In this document: in pieces, positions 8,244-16,905 of the stretch
Position numbering within the stretch: position 1 is the first letter of the stretch
Layout: each line of letters opens with the position of its first letter
Assembly: GCA_029866325.1 (NCBI GenBank)
Contig: JARWZO010000027.1
Location: forward strand, 124,001-188,000
Direction of reading: 5' to 3'
Length of the DNA: 64,000 nt
From: Fluviicola sp.
GTDB lineage: Bacteria > Bacteroidota > Bacteroidia > Flavobacteriales_D > Crocinitomicaceae
Made by a program: the position numbers and the translations under genes
The notes under the pieces: generated by a model
Seen by the model: the letters and a program-made list of their open reading frames with translations, nothing else
Database searches by the model: none
What the model was told of the DNA's origin: nothing

Positions 8244-9650
8244 TTATTTCACTTCGGTGCCATTCGGACCAAGACCTGCTGTGTAAGGCAGTTGCAATAC
8301 AAACGAGGCCACTTGCTGTATCTGAATCGGATTGAGTTTTGAAGCATGATCCGGCATTCCTTTAGTGGTACCGTTTTTTATGGTCGCGAACACTTGTTTG
8401 ATATCGTTACCGTAAATCCAGAACTTATCTGTCAAGTTTGGACCTATATCACCTTCTCCATTCTGCTTATGACAGCTTACACAGTTTTCTGTGAAGATGG
8501 ATTTTCCACTTTGAATAGCTTCATCATCCGTCAATAAAGTAGCCGAGTTTTCATCCACATTCATGGCCATTTTATCGAGGTAAGCATTGACTTCTTTCTC
8601 GGCCTGAGCCATTTCTTTCTTGTATTCGACTTCTTGTAAATCGCCTGTTTTGAAGAAATGAAAACTGAAAAGGTAAACAATAGCAAATACAATGGTTGCA
8701 TAGAATCCCCAAACCCACCATGGTGGTAAGTTGTTGTCCAATTCCTGAATTCCATCGTATTCATGGTCCATCAAAATACTTGCCTCATCCTCGATAGCCA
8801 CGGTGTCGGTTAATACTTTGGTGATTTTCTTCACGCGCTCCGGCTTCACTTTCTCACGTTTCGGTGATACCATGTGCAAGAAAGTGGTAAACAAACCACG
8901 CAGGTATAGCACAACGAAAAGCAATAAGATGTCTGCTGAAAGCATGAGGTACAAATCCATGCGCTCAACCAACAACCAAGGTGTTTTTTCGGTTGTTTCT
9001 CCGGCGTCTACAAATTGTAGTGCGAAACTGTTATTGCCCAAAGCTATGGCTCCAAAAGCGCCAACTAGCACTACAATTCCCAAGATGCTTTTCTTGTCTT
9101 GTTGCTCTTTCAATTTGTTTTTGAAGAAATCAGAGCGCACAAAGTTGATGATGGTATTGCTCATGATAATGATCACAAAAATCAGGAGGATCATAAACCC
9201 GAACAACCAGTAGAACAGAACCAGATTGCCTTCGTAATCAGGGACATAAGTAATGTTTTGACCACTTCCATCTGCTGTTGGATCAGTTGGCGGCGGTGGT
9301 GGTGGTGGCGTGTAACCATCAACGTAAGCCAAAATAGCATCTACTTCTTCGTTTGTTACCGTTTGCGCCGGCATATCACTGGCGCTGAAACTTTTCACTG
9401 CCGTAGCCATTTTACTTTGTCCGCTGGCAAAAAGCGCAGGTGGATTGGTTACCCATTTATACAGCAATTCTGCTTCTCCGGCATCTGCCCATTTTTGTTT
9501 TACTCCTTTAAGCCACGGACCTGTAGAGGCTTTGTCGACCATGTGGCAGGTGTTGCATTTTTGCTTGAACAATCCTTCTCCTTGTCCGAAAGTTGTGCCG
9601 CAAACCAGCATAAATGCACTGATGAGTGCTATGAGATTACTTGTTTTCAT
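8244..9650 (-). CDS. ccoP: cbb3 oxidase subunit CcoP with an extra N-terminal cytochrome c domain
   Basis: This 468-residue protein is the cytochrome subunit that passes electrons to CcoNO. It begins with a signal peptide (1-22) and a periplasmic c-type domain (haem site CNTCH, 32-36; Met93 a likely ligand). A proline-rich linker (about 115-121) leads to three membrane segments (about 144-165, 188-208, 232-255). The canonical CcoP part follows: YDGIQELDNNLPPWWVWGFY (298-317, membrane-anchoring helix) and a second haem site CVSCH (390-394). Ordinary CcoP lacks the first domain. It overlaps ccoQ by 14 bases. Confidence 0.88.
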   Translation of the reverse strand: MKTSNLIALISAFMLVCGTTFGQGEGLFKQKCNTCHMVDKASTGPWLKGVKQKWADAGEAELLYKWVTNPPALFASGQSKMATAVKSFSASDMPAQTVTNEEVDAILAYVDGYTPPPPPPPTDPTADGSGQNITYVPDYEGNLVLFYWLFGFMILLIFVIIIMSNTIINFVRSDFFKNKLKEQQDKKSILGIVVLVGAFGAIALGNNSFALQFVDAGETTEKTPWLLVERMDLYLMLSADILLLFVVLYLRGLFTTFLHMVSPKREKVKPERVKKITKVLTDTVAIEDEASILMDHEYDGIQELDNNLPPWWVWGFYATIVFAIVYLFSFHFFKTGDLQEVEYKKEMAQAEKEVNAYLDKMAMNVDENSATLLTDDEAIQSGKSIFTENCVSCHKQNGEGDIGPNLTDKFWIYGNDIKQVFATIKNGTTKGMPDHASKLNPIQIQQVASFVLQLPYTAGLGPNGTEVK

Positions 9651-9843
9651 GTTCCTTAATGTTGATTACAGGTTCGTCTTCGCTGAGTGGAATGGCGCTG
9701 AGTTCTTCGATGGTTGCTCTGCGCATGCGTACCATGCGGATGAACACAATTGCGAAGAAGAGCACGAAAACCATGAGTGAAAACATTCCGTAAAATTCTA
9801 CACCGTCTTCCGTAGCCAAATGACTTTTGATGAATCGTAACAT
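9637..9843 (-). CDS. ccoQ: cbb3 oxidase small subunit CcoQ-like
   Basis: This is a 68-residue protein with one helix (about 17-38, MFSLMVFVLFFAIVFIRMVR) followed by a charged tail, typical of CcoQ/FixQ. It lies between ccoNO (5-base gap) and ccoP (14-base overlap), which is the diagnostic position. Sequence conservation in this family is low, so context carries the call. Confidence 0.85.
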   Translation of the reverse strand: MLRFIKSHLATEDGVEFYGMFSLMVFVLFFAIVFIRMVRMRRATIEELSAIPLSEDEPVINIKEHENK

Positions 9844-9848
9844 ATTCG

Positions 9849-12032
9849 TTAGTTTGAAGTTGGTTTAACTTTGATATCTGTTCCTAGGCGCTGTAAGTAA
9901 GCGATCATTGCAACGATCTCTTTTTTCTCGAGTTCACGCACTTTAGCTTCTTTATCGTAGGTTTTTAATACCGATTTAGGCATTTTAGACATGGCCTTTG
10001 TGATGATATCCAAGGCTATTGCATGAGCCTGATCTTTCAAGTCTTTCATGGCTTTACGTTCGTATCCTTTTTTATATGGAACACCGATTTTGCGCATAGC
10101 CGAGATTTTATCTTTGGTCAAGTCCGTATCCAAATCATCTTCTTGCAACCAGGTATAAGCCGGCATAATGGAATTCGGTGATAGTGTTTTCGGACGATAC
10201 ATGTGCTCGTAATGCCAATCGTTTCCGCGCAAACCACCTTCTCGGGCCAAATCCGGACCGGTTCGTTTGGAACCCCATAAGAACGGGTGATCGTAAACCG
10301 TTTCACCGGCTTTAGTGTAGTCACCATAACGTGCGGTTTCAAAACGCAACGGACGAATCATTTGTGAGTGACAGTTGTTACAACCTTCGCGGATATACAA
10401 ATCGCGGCCTTCCAATTCCAATGGTGTGTAAGGTTTTACGCTTGAAATGGTCGGGATATTGGATTTTACGGCCATCGTTGGAATAATTTCAGCCAAACCA
10501 CCAATTGCAACCACAATGATACTGATGATCATGAAGCGAACCGGTTTACCTTCAATGCGTCGGTGCCAGTATTCTTTCCCGGTAGAAGCGTGCGCTGTAG
10601 CCAATGCAGGTACATTCACTACTTCGTCTGCAAGAAGTGATCCTGCACGAACCGTTTTGAAAATGTTGTAAACCATCATCAACGCTCCGAAGATGAACAA
10701 ACCACCGCCCAATGAACGCAAGATGTAGTAAGGACGCATTTGAGTTACGGTTTCAAGGAAATCTTTGTGTACCAATGTTCCCGATTCGGTAAATTCTTGC
10801 CACATCAATCCCTGCATGAAGCCGGCAATGTACATTGGCACTGCATATAGGATAATTCCAAGCGTGGCGATCCAGAAATGCTGATTGGCCAGTTTTTTAG
10901 AGTACAATTCAGTTCTGTACAATTTCGGAATCAGCCAATAGATCATACCGAAGGTAAACATCCCGTTCCATCCCAATCCGCCAACGTGTACGTGAGCAAT
11001 GGTCCAATCGGTAAAGTGAGAAATCATGTTCACCGATTTCAAGGAAAGCAACGGACCTTCGAACGTAGCCATACCGTAACAAGTAAGGGCTACAACCATA
11101 AATTTCAACATTACATCATCACGAACTCTGTCCCACGCGCCACGTAGGGTTAACAATCCGTTGAGCATACCACCCCATGAAGGAGCAATGAGCATGATCG
11201 AGAACACCACACCTAAACTTTGCGCCCAGTCGGGTAGGGAAGTATACAATAAGTGGTGAGGTCCTGCCCAGATGTAAATGAAGATGAGCGCCCAAAAGTG
11301 AATGATAGACAATCGGTAAGAATAAACCGGTCTGTTGGCGGCTTTCGGCACGAAATAGTACATCAATCCGAGGAAAGGTGTGGTGAGGAAAAACGCAACC
11401 GCATTGTGACCGTACCACCATTGTACCAGTGCATCTTGCACCCCGGCATACCAAGAGTAGCTTTTAAACATACTTACCGGTAATTCGAACGAGTTGAAGA
11501 TGTGCAGAATGGCTACAGTAACGAAAGTGGCAATGTAGAACCAAATAGCGACATATAAATGCTTCACACGTCTAACTAAAATTGTCGCAAAAAGGTTCCA
11601 CCCGAATACCACCCACATTACCGCAATGAGGATGTCAATCCACCACTCGAGCTCCGCATATTCCTTGCTGGTTGTTATACCTAAAGGCAAGGTTACTACT
11701 GCACAGAGTATGATGAATTGCCATCCCCAGAAGTTGATGAAACTCAGCTTATCACTCCACATTCGCGTCTTCAATAAGCGCTGTAGCGAGTAATAAATTC
11801 CGGTGAAAATTCCATTCCCGACGAAGGCGAAAATCACGGCATTGGTATGTAACGGACGGATACGTCCAAATGAAATATATCTAAAACCCAAGTAATCGTT
11901 AAAGAATTCGGGGAAAGCCAGCTGAAGTGCGGCGATTAAACCGACCAGCATTCCTATGACTCCCCAAGTGAGGGTTGCAAATGCAAAATTCTTGACAATT
12001 CTGTTGTCGTACTTAATTTGTTCCATTTCCAT
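9849..12032 (-). CDS. ccoNO: cbb3-type cytochrome c oxidase, fused CcoN-CcoO
   Basis: This 727-residue fusion carries the catalytic haem-copper subunit and the monohaem subunit. The CcoN part (about 1-470) shows the expected His-bearing helices (HTNAVIFAFVGNG; WWYGHNAVAFFLTTP; DWTIAHVHVGGLGWNGMF). The CcoO part holds the haem motif in EGCNNCHSQMIRP. The fusion is common in Bacteroidota. The enzyme reduces O2 to water with high affinity and pumps protons in the inner membrane. The frame is open to 12119, but the ATG at 12032 (MEMEQIKYDNRIVKNFA) matches the family start. It overlaps ccoS by 20 bases. Confidence 0.95.
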   Translation of the reverse strand: MEMEQIKYDNRIVKNFAFATLTWGVIGMLVGLIAALQLAFPEFFNDYLGFRYISFGRIRPLHTNAVIFAFVGNGIFTGIYYSLQRLLKTRMWSDKLSFINFWGWQFIILCAVVTLPLGITTSKEYAELEWWIDILIAVMWVVFGWNLFATILVRRVKHLYVAIWFYIATFVTVAILHIFNSFELPVSMFKSYSWYAGVQDALVQWWYGHNAVAFFLTTPFLGLMYYFVPKAANRPVYSYRLSIIHFWALIFIYIWAGPHHLLYTSLPDWAQSLGVVFSIMLIAPSWGGMLNGLLTLRGAWDRVRDDVMLKFMVVALTCYGMATFEGPLLSLKSVNMISHFTDWTIAHVHVGGLGWNGMFTFGMIYWLIPKLYRTELYSKKLANQHFWIATLGIILYAVPMYIAGFMQGLMWQEFTESGTLVHKDFLETVTQMRPYYILRSLGGGLFIFGALMMVYNIFKTVRAGSLLADEVVNVPALATAHASTGKEYWHRRIEGKPVRFMIISIIVVAIGGLAEIIPTMAVKSNIPTISSVKPYTPLELEGRDLYIREGCNNCHSQMIRPLRFETARYGDYTKAGETVYDHPFLWGSKRTGPDLAREGGLRGNDWHYEHMYRPKTLSPNSIMPAYTWLQEDDLDTDLTKDKISAMRKIGVPYKKGYERKAMKDLKDQAHAIALDIITKAMSKMPKSVLKTYDKEAKVRELEKKEIVAMIAYLQRLGTDIKVKPTSN

Positions 12033-12201
12033 CTTTCTGTTGATTTTGGTTTTTGATTGCCGTTTCGTCTTCAAAGAGAACACGAACGGAAGGAGTATAG
12101 TCGTCGTCGAATTGACCACTCTTGGTGGCCCAAATAAAGGATATGAGGAAAAAAACGGCTACTACCAGACTCACGATTATCATTATGTAGATCATTCCCA
12201 T
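12013..12201 (-). CDS. ccoS: cbb3 oxidase maturation protein CcoS
   Basis: This is a 62-residue single-pass protein. MGMIYIMIIVSLVVAVFFL, then FIWATKSGQFDDDYTPS and VRVLFEDE, is the CcoS pattern. CcoS is needed to insert cofactors into CcoN. The start at 12201 (MGMIYIM) aligns with the family; an upstream start at 12237 would add a Cys-rich stretch not seen in homologues. It is the first gene of the operon, 53 bases downstream of an FNR-like palindrome. Confidence 0.9.
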   Translation of the reverse strand: MGMIYIMIIVSLVVAVFFLISFIWATKSGQFDDDYTPSVRVLFEDETAIKNQNQQKDGNGTN

Positions 12202-12254
12202 GAAACAAAGGAAGCAACTACCCAACCGAATAAACATGATATCGATTAGGCTGA

Positions 12255-12274
12255 AAACTGATAGATATCAGTTT
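12255..12274 (-). promoter_or_regulatory. Candidate FNR/Crp-family operator upstream of the cco operon
   Basis: AAACTGATAGATATCAGTTT is a palindrome with 9-bp arms. It contains CTGAT-N4-ATCAG, one base per half away from the FNR consensus TTGAT-N4-ATCAA. It lies 53 bases before ccoS. The oxidase genes are classic FNR targets and a Crp/FNR gene lies at 20763. Binding is inferred. Confidence 0.6.
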
Positions 12275-12331
12275 TTTTTACAACAATAATGATCGGCTTG
12301 ACCAGTATTTCACACAAAATTTATTGAAAAA

Positions 12332-13558
12332 ATGGAAGGAATCCGTAATTTTAAAACTATGGAACATTGGACCCACTACTACAATGAAGGGATATCGCAT
12401 AAGGAAGCCAAACGATACGATGAATCTTTGGCTCTGCATCTCAAGGTGTTAGTGATAGAACCGGAGTTAAAAATGCCCGAAGCATGGCATAATGTTGGGG
12501 CAGCTTATTTGCGTTTGAATTGTTTTGAGGAAGCGGTTCCTTACCTTCGGAAGGCAATCGTTCTGTACAATGAATTGATTTATCAACTGCAATTTTCTCA
12601 ATCAAACGAATGGGAAAATTCAGAAGAAAATGAAAATGATTCTGAGCAATCGAATTCTAAGTGGATGGATGAAGATCCGGTGATTGATCCGGAAGAGTTT
12701 TATGGTGACGAACCTGTTGCCTATTATTTGTTTTGGAAATCGTGCTGTTATGCGCTTCTCAACGAAAAAGAGTCTTTTCTTGAAAACCTGAAACTCTGTA
12801 TTGCCGAAGATGATTGGTTTGCACTGGAGGCTTCAACCGAAGAAGATGTCAATGCGTTTTATGAAGATCCCGATTTTAGAGCCATTATTGATCCTGTCAT
12901 TGTGCGGATTAATTCCCCCGATCATACACGCTTATACGATATTTTCGAGCGTATTGAAAAACGCATTTTAATCGGTTTTGAACATCCGGAAGAGTTTATT
13001 CCTGATGTGATTCATGAAGTTTCAGAACAACAATGGAATGAGCCTATTCCTGCATCATGGATTCGAAAAACAGCACTGCAACTGCACAATAATCAGTTAG
13101 AAAAAAGCAAAGACTGGAGCAAGGCAACGGATGTGAAATTGCTGGCAGAAGTCTTTAATACCTTGTGTAAAGACGGCATTTTGGCTTTGCACAGACCCGG
13201 ATACACACGTGAAGATGCAATAGAAGAGGTTTTTTCAGTGATGGGTGATATGGTGCTTTCTCCCGAATTGATCAAGGGCTTTTGTTTCTATTGTGGCGAA
13301 AATGTAGAAAAGCTGATTTATTCGGAAGCTGCGACTTTGCATATTGGTTTCAATAGCATTTTGGTCGATGATTCGCCTTACGCCGTTATGATAGGAACAA
13401 CCATTGTGCAACGTTTGCGCGAAAACGGTTTTACGGTAGAATGGAACGGAACGATGGAATCGTGTATTCAGGTACAGCAATTTCGATGGAAAAAAGTGTT
13501 TATCAGCGATGAAGATCAGCAACTGTGGGATCATTGGCGGGTTTTTGACTTGTTCTAA
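12332..13558 (+). CDS. TPR-domain protein, C-terminal part resembling DUF6891
   Basis: This is a 408-residue soluble protein without a signal peptide. Residues ~10-90 hold two TPR-like helical pairs (HYYNEGISHKEAKRYDESLA; AWHNVGAAYLRLNCFEEAVP). An acidic, serine-rich linker follows (about 95-125). The second half (about 200-408) has a conserved-looking core (VKLLAEVFNTLCKDGILALH, then HRPGYTREDAIEEV) that reminds me of DUF6891, with low certainty. The ATG at 12332 is used; a second ATG at 12359 is possible. It is divergent from the cco operon with only ~130 bases between. No function can be assigned. Confidence 0.7.
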   Translation: MEGIRNFKTMEHWTHYYNEGISHKEAKRYDESLALHLKVLVIEPELKMPEAWHNVGAAYLRLNCFEEAVPYLRKAIVLYNELIYQLQFSQSNEWENSEENENDSEQSNSKWMDEDPVIDPEEFYGDEPVAYYLFWKSCCYALLNEKESFLENLKLCIAEDDWFALEASTEEDVNAFYEDPDFRAIIDPVIVRINSPDHTRLYDIFERIEKRILIGFEHPEEFIPDVIHEVSEQQWNEPIPASWIRKTALQLHNNQLEKSKDWSKATDVKLLAEVFNTLCKDGILALHRPGYTREDAIEEVFSVMGDMVLSPELIKGFCFYCGENVEKLIYSEAATLHIGFNSILVDDSPYAVMIGTTIVQRLRENGFTVEWNGTMESCIQVQQFRWKKVFISDEDQQLWDHWRVFDLF

Positions 13559-13803
13559 TGCTTGATGTTTGATCACGCCAAAGGCGGACACAGTGTTGGA
13601 TTTTTGATGAGGCACATAGCTTCGATCAGTTCCACTTCTCGTTCTACATAGGGAACTTCGAATTGAGCCTGCTTTGCAATTTTACACTGCGTCCGACTCA
13701 GGCCTCAATCAACAATTAAAATGTACCTGAAGCCGTGTTTATTAACCCAGACCTCAATCAAAAATCAAGCATCAAACATCAAAAATCCCCTTACCTTTGC
13801 ACC

Positions 13804-14907
13804 ATGAAAACGTCGCATGCCATTTTGCCTACCATATTGAAGCGCTTGGAAGAATTGGGCTATACACAACCAACACCCATTCAAGAGCACGCATGGAAGC
13901 ACCTTATTGCCAAACATCAGGATTATGTAGGGCAGGCGCACACCGGTTCCGGTAAAACAATCGCTTATGGAGTTCCACTTTTGCAACGCATTGAAGCCAA
14001 AGACCGCGATGTGCAGGCAGTGATTTTGGTTCCTACACGTGAGTTGGTGAATCAAACGGCGAAAACCTTGTTCAAACTCAGTAAACATTTAGGTAAAGTG
14101 TTTGTAGAAGGTATTTTGGGTGGCGAACAAATTGAAATACAACAAGCGCGCTTGCGCCGACCGACGCATATTATTGTTGCCACTCCCGGACGTTTGTGGG
14201 AACTCATTCAGCTCAAAGCCGTGAAATTGGATCGTGTTAAAACCATTGTGCTCGACGAGGCCGATGAGTTATACGCCAAAGGTTTTATGAAAGAGGTCGA
14301 CAAGATCTTAGGAGCCACGAATGATTTTCATAAAAAATGGCTGTTCTCGGCAACAATACATGGAGAATTAAACGGCTGGATTCGCAAACAATTGAGCGCC
14401 GATGCACCAAAAGCCAGTATTGCAACCAAAAAGGTGATGAATCCGAAAATCGAGCACCAGTACCTGGAATGTTTGAAGGATGAAAAACCGGCTATGCTAA
14501 TCGAGTTTTTGTCTTCGCAGGGAAAAGCCAGAGGTATAATATTTTGTCGTACCAAAGGCGATGTACAGTTTGTAGCGAAGCTTCTTCAGTCAAACGATTA
14601 CAAAGCGGCAGAAATTTTCGGGGAATTGAACATGAAGGAACGCGAAAAAGCCATTCGTATGTTCCACAACCAAGCATTTCAGTACATCGTAGCCACGGAT
14701 ATCGCCGCTCGTGGAATCGATTTCGATAGTTTGAATTTTGTGGTACATTACCAACTACCCGATGATCCGGATTATTACACACACCGAAGCGGCAGAACGG
14801 CCCGTGCGGGAAAACGCGGTATTTCACTGAGTTTTGTTGAACCTGTTGAACGCAAGAAATTGCGCTACATTCAGGAATTATTAGACGTAGATTTTATTCA
14901 ATTGTAG
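13804..14907 (+). CDS. DEAD-box RNA helicase
   Basis: This 367-residue ATP-dependent RNA helicase has both RecA lobes but no long C-terminal tail. Motifs in order are Q motif (TQPTPIQEHA), I (AHTGSGKT), Ia (PTRELVNQ), Ib (TPGRLW), II (VLDEADEL), III (SAT), V (ATDIAARGID) and VI (HRSGRTARAG). The frame extends to 13735 but the ATG at 13804 begins at the expected place before the Q motif. TACCTTTG at 13792-13799 is a -7 promoter element just upstream, implying a very short leader. Likely roles are ribosome assembly or cold adaptation, as known for the family; it cannot be assigned to a specific subgroup. Position 13559-13803 otherwise holds nothing recognised. Confidence 0.93.
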   Translation: MKTSHAILPTILKRLEELGYTQPTPIQEHAWKHLIAKHQDYVGQAHTGSGKTIAYGVPLLQRIEAKDRDVQAVILVPTRELVNQTAKTLFKLSKHLGKVFVEGILGGEQIEIQQARLRRPTHIIVATPGRLWELIQLKAVKLDRVKTIVLDEADELYAKGFMKEVDKILGATNDFHKKWLFSATIHGELNGWIRKQLSADAPKASIATKKVMNPKIEHQYLECLKDEKPAMLIEFLSSQGKARGIIFCRTKGDVQFVAKLLQSNDYKAAEIFGELNMKEREKAIRMFHNQAFQYIVATDIAARGIDFDSLNFVVHYQLPDDPDYYTHRSGRTARAGKRGISLSFVEPVERKKLRYIQELLDVDFIQL

Positions 14908-14996
14908 TATTCATGTGTTCGATAATTGATTAAACGGTAAAAATCAGTTGAACCAAATAACCTAACTTTGCCTTTTCAGATTTTAAATCACCGCTT

Positions 14997-15923
14997 ATGA
15001 AACCATTCTTCCTATCATTCCTTGTCGCACTTATCAGCAATGGTCTTTCCGCTCAAAACTATTACGAAATTTCGTTTGAAGGTACCGGATTGTATGAATC
15101 AGATACGCGACATGAACTAGTTGTGGAACCGAATGGTTTGTGGCAAGTTGGGAGTCCCGATAAAACTGTTTTTACAGAGGCATTTACTTTGCCGAATGCA
15201 ATTGTAACCGATACTGCCAATTCTTATCCGATCAACGCTAATAGTTCTTTTATGATCAAACATGTGGCTGATTTAGGTTTTGCGATGCCTAATTTCGTGT
15301 CATTTTCAGGTGTCTATCGTGTTGATTCAGACTCGCTATCTGATTATGGAATGATTGAATTTTCACCTGATAACGGTACAACATGGGTAGACTTAGTTGA
15401 TCAAGGTCAATACGATGCGATGATTCACTGGGGAAATATGGGTATTGAGAGTCAAGTGCCAGTATTAACAGGGAATTCGAATGGTTGGAAGAATTTTTCG
15501 GTTCTTTTTCTACAGTTAGAATTGTTTTTTTCAATTGAAGTAGGAGATACGGTTTTGTTTAAGTTTTCATTCATCAGTGATGCGATCGATAATAACCGCG
15601 ACGGACTCATGTTTGATAGTTTGCGCATCGAAGATACGCCTCCGGTAAATGTGATTGAGCAAGAACTGGAAAGTAGTCTAAGGATTTATCCTAATCCTGC
15701 CAATTCAATCCTTACAATTGATTATTCCAATGTTGAGGATGACGAACTCACAATTGAGATCTACAATCATTTAGGGGTAAAAGTGGAAAAATTGCAACAA
15801 AACGAGCAATGGAATAAAAAAGTAGATGTGTCGCATTATGCTAACGGATTCTATTACATAGTGTTATCGAATTGTCAAGGAAACAACCGTCAATCGGGCG
15901 TTTTTGTAAAGCAGACCAACTAG
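14997..15923 (+). CDS. Secreted protein with T9SS sorting domain, unknown ectodomain
   Basis: This is a 308-residue protein. A signal peptide (1-19, cleaved near GLSAQN) precedes a beta-rich region of ~190 residues. That region reads like a choice-of-anchor or carbohydrate-binding-type sandwich (GTGLYESDTRHELV; MIEFSPDNGTTWVDL; DNNRDGLMFDSLRI). The C-terminus is a type A sorting domain (LRIYPNPANSILTIDYSN through YANGFYYIVLSN to GVFVKQTN). TAACTTTG at 14963-14970 is a likely -7 element. Its C-terminal domain closely resembles that of the next gene (NNRQSG versus YNRRSG before the end). Confidence 0.8.
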   Translation: MKPFFLSFLVALISNGLSAQNYYEISFEGTGLYESDTRHELVVEPNGLWQVGSPDKTVFTEAFTLPNAIVTDTANSYPINANSSFMIKHVADLGFAMPNFVSFSGVYRVDSDSLSDYGMIEFSPDNGTTWVDLVDQGQYDAMIHWGNMGIESQVPVLTGNSNGWKNFSVLFLQLELFFSIEVGDTVLFKFSFISDAIDNNRDGLMFDSLRIEDTPPVNVIEQELESSLRIYPNPANSILTIDYSNVEDDELTIEIYNHLGVKVEKLQQNEQWNKKVDVSHYANGFYYIVLSNCQGNNRQSGVFVKQTN

Positions 15924-16015
15924 GTTAAGCTGCAAAAAGAGTCGGGTGATTTGCTAAAAAATGTGAAGATTGTTGTTTGGTTGAGTGAACGGACTTGGTG
16001 ACTGCTTGAATGGTT

Positions 16016-16045
16016 TTGTTAAGGAAGACAACTAGTCTACCTTTG
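16016..16045 (+). promoter_or_regulatory. Bacteroidota-type promoter
   Basis: TTG at 16016-16018 (-33) is followed after 19 bases by TACCTTTG at 16038-16045 (-7), matching TTG-N18/19-TAnnTTTG. It lies 50 bases before the ATG of the mini T9SS protein. Confidence 0.65.
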
Positions 16046-16094
16046 TTAAAGAGAAATCAAACATACCATTGAATCGTTGAAATACCCGAAAAGC

Positions 16095-16439
16095 ATGAAA
16101 AAATTCACCCTATTATTCGCCTTGTTGTTTGTTTCGCTTCTTTCAAGCGCTCAGGAACGTCGTTCGGCTTCGGCAACGTTGCCGGAAGGTGATTTGATCG
16201 CTTTTCCCAATCCTGCCAGCTCGTTTGTAACAATTAATCCCGGAACTACCGAAGTTGAATTCACCCATTTGCGTGTTTACAACTTACAAGGTGTTTTGGT
16301 AGAAGATCGCACCATTTCTCCGGCTGAAGGCGGAATTGTGATTGATTTGGAAAATTACGATGATGGCATTTATGTGATTGCTTTGACGGATGATAATGAT
16401 TATAACCGTCGTTCCGGACGAATCGTAAAACGCCGCTAA
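16095..16439 (+). CDS. Mini secreted protein: signal peptide plus little more than a T9SS sorting domain
   Basis: This is 114 residues from the ATG at 16095 (MKKFTLLFALLFVSLLSSAQ, signal peptide). After ~15 residues of linker (ERRSASATLPEGD) the protein is a sorting domain (LIAFPNPASSFVTINPG through YDDGIYVIALTDD to IVKRR). There is no separate cargo domain. It has its own promoter, so it is probably a real gene and not a fragment; no frameshift remnant is seen upstream. Function unknown; it might act as a competitor, a surface anchor stub or a small structural protein. Confidence 0.8.
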   Translation: MKKFTLLFALLFVSLLSSAQERRSASATLPEGDLIAFPNPASSFVTINPGTTEVEFTHLRVYNLQGVLVEDRTISPAEGGIVIDLENYDDGIYVIALTDDNDYNRRSGRIVKRR

Positions 16440-16462
16440 TTGGAAGTGTCTAAAAAGTAATC

Positions 16463-16806
16463 GATAGGTTTTAATCATACCACGAAACGTTTTCAGTATA
16501 CTCAAGAATTCGTACATATATTCTACAATTAATTGACAATTTTACTTTCAGACAGCGCCAATTCAAGGAAGCGAAGTAAGAAAAATGGCTGTTTCGTTGT
16601 GTTTTGTCAAAAGCGCTAAAACGTACAGCGTTTGCCAAAACTGCTGTACGTTGCGTTTCAGATCCCGATCTGACACTTTTGACCTTAAAACACAGAAAGA
16701 GCCATTTTTCACGAGCGGCTTAGAATGGCGCAAAAAGGATGTTTTGCTTACTTTTTCAGCCTTGGCAAAAAGTAAGAGAAAATTGTGGTACGATTGAGAC
16801 CTATCA
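16463..16806. repeat. Imperfect terminal inverted repeats around repeat copy 1
   Basis: GATAGGTTTTAATCATACCAC at 16463-16483 is matched in inverse by bases 16785-16805 (reading GATAGGTCTCAATCGTACCAC on the minus strand), 18 of 21 identical. The pair brackets copy 1, which suggests a mobile or formerly mobile element. I could not find an equally clear left arm at copy 2. Confidence 0.55.
16551..16801. repeat. Structured dispersed repeat, copy 1
   Basis: This 251-bp sequence recurs at 24568-24829 with high identity. Inside are an outer inverted pair (GAAAAATGGCT 16580-16590 / AGCCATTTTTC 16700-16710), a hairpin ACGTACAGC/GCTGTACGT (16621-16651), a small palindrome CAGATC-CC-GATCTG (16659-16672), and a hairpin CTTACTTTTT/AAAAAGTAAG (16747-16776). 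The bases between the outer pair also largely match in inverse (GTGTTTT, GTCAAAAG), so ~130 bases can fold back. Small frames across it are not convincing. It lies between the ends of the mini T9SS gene and ccoI. Confidence 0.88.
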
Positions 16807-16905
16807 AAAAAGAAATTATCACTTTTTAATCCACCTCAACTTTTCATCAAGAAGAATAATTTATAGACAGACCTATAAAGCTCACGTTATTTATTTCAGT
16901 TTCCT

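Noticed and set aside
16585-16797. Small proteins encoded in the ~255-bp repeat
   Set aside because: The frames differ in length and end between the two copies and lie over hairpin arms; base changes do not respect codon positions.
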